64,000 nt of DNA. Source: Stenopsyche tienmushanensis. Taxonomy: Eukaryota; Arthropoda; Insecta; Trichoptera; Stenopsychidae. The notes beneath the pieces were generated by a model. It saw nothing but the letters and a program-made list of their open reading frames with translations, did no database searches and was not told where the DNA came from. Below, piece by piece: positions 59,129 through 64,000 of the stretch. Location: positions 310,001 to 374,000 of the forward strand of contig WACJ01000084.1 in NCBI GenBank assembly GCA_008973525.1. Direction: 5' to 3'. A program made the position numbers and the translations under genes. Every line of letters starts with the position of its first letter. Position 1 is the first letter of the stretch.

Positions 59129-62100
59129 TTTTGATTTCGTGGTTAGTAAAAGGATTTTTGTTATTAAATGGAAGAACATTTGTGGTTTGCTCAGCTGTGT
59201 CCAATGGAATTTCCGGTGGTTTAAATGTCACAGCTGAAATTTTGTATAAACGGTATGGAATTGTACTTTTTTCCTGGTGACATCTTTTCTTGCCTGACGT
59301 CTTAAGAGAGGCAGGCTGAAATTGGAGATGAAAAAATCAACCGTAATTTCAGATCGCCTTTCGGGTGAGAATTTGGGGATTTCGTTTCTTTATTGATTCT
59401 CATTGTAGAAGACGCGATCCATTAGTTCGCAGGTTTTTGCCGATGCTTTCCAAATGGTTTGCTCCAATTTATAGGCCGCGTTCACATCGAGTGACATTTG
59501 AGAATTCGACCTTTTTGATCAATTGAAATTTGTTCCATTTTTCCACTAGAGCAATGAAGATTTAATCTTCTTTTACACATTAAAGTATCAAAAGATAATT
59601 CGAAAGTAATTTGAAGGATGCGAGCATTTATTCTGATAAAATCCTCAATTATATCGTCGAGGGCCAAATAAATTTTATTAATTAATATTTTGCTTTATTA
59701 CCCCCTATGCGATGCTGAGATTAAGGGTCTAAAGGCCGGAGCCTTTCTATTAAAAGTATCCTCTGCCAGCAATAAATTAACTTCTTCATAAGTAGTTAAT
59801 CTTGTTTTCGGGATACATGTACTCGATGCCACTTTCCGAAACCCTAAGGATATCCTCTATTTTTGTCCCAGAATTCGGATGCGTAAATCTTCACCGAATC
59901 TGTTACTAATAATTATAAAGACAAATGACCTACAAAGGATTCCCATATCGCATTCATGAAGATGAAATAATAATATAAATAGATTTGATTCAATTGAATG
60001 ATAGTAAGATAATTTTAGCTTAGTAAACATACAATATTTGTATAATACCAATCATAAAATTGCTCACATAAAAATATATTTATCATCTATTGGTTATCTC
60101 TTTACAACATCAAAATCATTCAAATTATGTTTAAATTCTACTTTAGATTTTATGGTTAGAAACAAATCTGTCCCTTGATATTTATTTAGCAAGAAAAGGT
60201 CAGACCCCTTAGATTCATCCCTTGGGATAAAGTTGGACTAAAGAGAGAGAGAACTTTTAAAGTATAGTTGCTCATTTTATTACCGAGAACTTATTGTAAA
60301 TATTAAAAAAAAGCCAAACTTAAATTTTATTCTGATGATTCTGAAATTTTATAAATGTGTATTATTAAAATTTATAAAAAAAATCCAATGTGCTTTTTGA
60401 TCCCTATATAAGTGGGGGATGAATCATCCTTTGCATTTTTTTAAATAATGTAAATTTTTATGTGAATTTATAAGATAAGTGAAAATTTGAGAACGTTTGA
60501 TTCATATTCGTTTGACGTCGGAATCCATACCACCTTTATTTGTCTCGATATCCTATCGTAAAATATCTGTCTTTTCAGATCCTTTTGTGCTTCGTAGACG
60601 AAAATGTGCCAAGATCTAAATTCAGAGAATAAGTTCGGAAATACGGAATGATTTAGAATACGTGAGATGGATGATAATTTTCGTAAATAATTCGCTTTTC
60701 CTTTTTATACCTCTCCAAAACGCTTATGCAAGGAAGAGTATCGGAAATAAATCACATATATTTGAATGCAATGATAACTTAACTAACGAGATTTACAAAA
60801 AAAATAATTTATTGTATCATATCGCAATCTAAGGATTTTAATAATATTTTTATTTTAAATAAATACTACACATGATATTAAATAATATATATGAATAACG
60901 AACAAAGCTTAATGGCTTGAATAAGTATTTGGACAATAAGAGGTCAACAGTTGAAATCAAAACATGGTCTTATATTTTGAATTCATATCAAAACAATATT
61001 TTTCGTTTTGAAGTTCAAAATTCAATCACTATAATTGTTCATCGTGTATTCATACAAGTTTTAAAATATTCCAGCAAACGTGGGAATAACCATATTTCAG
61101 TTGAGGAAGGGCGGAAAAAATATTTCCCTACAGAACGCATTTTTTTACCAGTGTTTCTCCCCTTTCAGCCCTCGTCTTCTTTTTCATTTCTTATAAAAGC
61201 AGGGTTCGCCAACTTTCAATAATCATATCAATCAAACTGTTAATAAAACTACGATAATTTTTGGCTAAATAGAAATATATTTGATTATATGGATATTATT
61301 GATAACACATCCAATGAAATCCAATCAAACAAAATGATTAAATTTATGAAGTTCAAATATTTTCGAATACTTTTTCATAATTTCAAGTTTGAACACTGAA
61401 ATTTGCCTTTCAAATTGATAGCATTTGACTTGACGTTTTATGGATGCACAATAAATATGTATATTAATAAAGTTAATTTAATATTTTAATATATTTTATA
61501 CTTTTATACCTAAATCATACTTTTAATTAATTTTATTGAAAATGGTTTAATAAATACAGAGGTAATATGGTTTTATTGATAAACTACGTCCTATTCAACC
61601 CGAATCAAACTAAGCGAATACATTTCTGCATCGTTTGCGTTATAAAATTTCTCCTAAGCTTGCAATATATTGCAACCACGTTAATTTGCAATTCTATTTG
61701 TTGTGTGTTGCTTGTTTTGTTTGGGAGTATTTTGGGAGCGAGATTGTTTTGGTGGTGCCGTGTAATAGTGATAGTTGACTGGGAGCTGTTGATCTTGTAA
61801 CTTTGTAATTGATAAGACCTGTGATGAAGATTAAAGTTATTCGATACCTCACTATGTCCAATAATGACTGCCAAGTTGATCGACAGCCTTTGTGTTCGAA
61901 GTTTTGCTAAAACTTACCGCATTCTAGACATTCTACTTTAAAGTTTCCATCGAGAACGATTTTCAATTACGCACTCAATTTTCGAACAACGAGCACTCTT
62001 AAAATATTGTATATATGGTAAAATCGTTTTAGAACGAGTCTAAATATTGTGTGCTTATAGAATGTTAGATATTAATCTTATAAATTGGGTTATGTTGTGG

Positions 62101-64000
62101 AAGTTCGTGATAATTATTTGAACAAATTTAATTTTTCCAGGCAAAAACGGAAACGGCGTTATAAGCTAAATATGTAACTTGATATTAAAAAAATGTGACC
62201 TAGGAAAAGCTCTCAAATATTCGACAAAAAATGGTCGTAAAAATTAATGCCGGTTGAAAACATACAAGTTTCCCATGGCTATGAAATTATAATAGATATT
62301 TTATTTTCATTATACTAGAATTGTAAATGTAGACTTTAACTTATTTTCTCGTTTTTCATATGAAGTTATATACGCAATATCTCGAGTGGCTTTGTGTTAA
62401 GTGAACTCTGAATTTTATAGTGTTGGATTGTTTTTGTACTTCCTACACAATGAGAGTGTTCCTAAAGCTATTTATCATTATTAAATATTATAGCGAGATT
62501 CTAAAATACATGGAAAAATTGTTTTCTTTCTTTATGTTTGTATATACAGTTCGAGAATTGGATATTACTTCCATATTATATGGCATTTCTACAATACGGT
62601 TATAAAAGTGCTAGTACTGCAAACAAGACTTACCCAGATGCCACAATAATACTAATTTTATAACTCATTACATCAAATAAGCCAAGGAGTCATAGAAATG
62701 CATTATGATGTTGGCGTGTATAAGTCTCATTACTTTATTCATTATAAAATAAAAATAATAACATAGATTGTATGCTGAAATAAGTTTTAGTTAAATCCAT
62801 AGTTAATGTAATATAAATATTTTATTGCATCTCCACAGAAAGCAATTTCTACAGTTGGGTGATTTGTGGGCTTAAAATATGGCTGATGACCACAATGCCT
62901 GTATGAAAACCCACACTAAGTTTCTTCTTAACCGAAGCTTAATCCACTGCATTAAGTTTACGTGACCACTTTTAATTAATGTGGTTATTTATGCCTGCGA
63001 CTTGTGTAGGCGTTCATCTAAAATCAAGTAAAAAATGTTATTTGAATATAAATTCACAGAAACAAGCGTTCCTTGAAGTCCACACGCTTTTATTTTAATT
63101 TTGCCAATGATGATGTCCTTATAGAAATTAAATTTCAGTTTGTATTGATATGCATTTACTTTCGTTCCATTTGATACAATTATGCATTATAGAGATTCGT
63201 TGATTCAATTACTATTAAAGTATTCAGCATTAATGCATTATACGACGGATGTACCCAAAAATTAATGAGTATGTGCTATGGCGAAAAAAAAATCAATAGA
63301 AATTCGCATACAAATTGACCATATTGTGATATTTGCATTGCTTTTGCAGGTGTATTTAATTCGCACCATAAGAGCTTAAAAGCTTAGCTTGTAATAGTTG
63401 TTGCTTTGCAATTTAAATTAAAACAAACAAATTTAATATGAAGCTCATTTTAATAAGCAAAGGATGTTAATTGTGTTTAAATATTTTTGACCTAATTTCA
63501 TTCTTGTTTTATGCTTGAGTAAATTATAAATGAGCCTGTTTATGAATGGGAAATAACATTTTTTTTATTGCAAAAAAATGTGAGGGGGAACAAGATCATG
63601 TTAATTAATTTTTGGCGCAATTAACATTGTAATGAAAATATAGCAAAAGATAAAAAATAAAAGTGAGCGCAATTATTTTCTCGTTTCCTTTTTATAAAGG
63701 ATGGACTAATTTATCTTTTATGGGCCCGAATATTTTCTCATTATGAAGGATTCCAAGAAAAAATCTCGTATTTATCTAGAACGAGCAGGATGATGGAAAA
63801 TGACAGAGTAAAATCCTTTGATCCTATGACTTAAAAAGGTACCCTGAACTCTTCCAAGACTCATCGGCTTAATTGAAGTCATATTTACGAGACTAAATTA
63901 ATTTCGATTCATTCGTACATGCGTCTGGTAGAAAATGTTGGTTGAAAATCGGAAGTAAAGGGCTATAATAAGCAAACTATTAATTTCAAGTAATAATGAA

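Larger units (their letters stand above)
54791..64000. other. A+T-rich, gene-poor stretch to window end
   Basis: No gene is recognised. About 55970-56600 and 57225-57330 are G+C-richer than average, with short protein-like readings but no domain. Separately listed are a Cys-rich frame (56400-56594) and a (TA)n microsatellite (59093-59121). The rest is ordinary A+T-rich intergenic or intronic sequence. Confidence 0.45.

Noticed and set aside
1..64000. CRISPR arrays, operons, bacterial-type systems, rRNA, or well-known insect microRNAs
   Set aside because: No spaced short repeats, ribosomal signatures or the familiar miRNA seeds I checked for (let-7, miR-1, miR-9, miR-124, bantam) were found. 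The window reads as eukaryotic.

Overview
The window looks like insect nuclear DNA. It is strongly A+T-rich, has small (83-84 bp) introns in the one gene that can be read, and is littered with decayed insect-type transposons (mariner, R1 and Jockey LINEs, Helitron-like, copia-like and TTAA-flanked elements). The only convincing host gene is the small bZIP factor REPTOR-BP (CREBL2 family). Its C-terminal tail resembles the form I recall from flies, so a lower dipteran is my weak guess.

Layout. Positions 1-157 hold a reverse-transcriptase fragment of an R1-type LINE (minus strand), followed by unassigned A+T-rich DNA. About 4.68-6.56 kb is a striking G+C- and CpG-rich block that I read as promoter, 5' exon and first intron of REPTOR-BP. 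Three well-spliced coding exons follow at 6994-7475, then a 3' UTR with a stem-loop. From 7.9 to 14.8 kb there is no gene, but there is a five-unit, ~250-bp tandem array (10.29-11.37 kb) and small fold-back repeats. From 14.76 to 16.93 kb lies a TTAA-flanked, piggyBac-like element carrying a decayed Helitron. Then come a mariner relic, two tRNA-derived SINEs (18.2 and 22.5 kb), a copia-like relic (19.5 kb) and a possible LTR (20.8 kb).

From 28.0 to 29.2 kb a Jockey-clade LINE fragment sits inside Helitron-type sequence. At 34.5-35.3 kb there is a broken Tc1/mariner-superfamily transposase (minus strand). At 37.5-37.7 kb there is a Helitron-like end. At 38.15-38.42 kb there is a G+C-richer segment ending in a strong splice donor, possibly the 5' exon of a gene lying outside the window. 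An internally deleted mariner with intact TA duplication is at 44.47-45.28 kb, and another mariner relic at 46.6-47.2 kb. An R1 LINE lacking its RT domain lies at 53.5-54.7 kb and is cut exactly at a TTAA by the end of a second piggyBac-like copy. The remaining ~9 kb shows no recognisable gene.

Nothing here is a defence, biosynthetic or CRISPR-type system. The observations most worth checking are a possible ACG start codon for REPTOR-BP beside a perfect G+C hairpin, the TTAA-element family and its nesting, the dispersed SINE family, the long-period tandem array and the candidate 5' exon at 38 kb. All calls rest on reading the sequence by eye; no database search was run.
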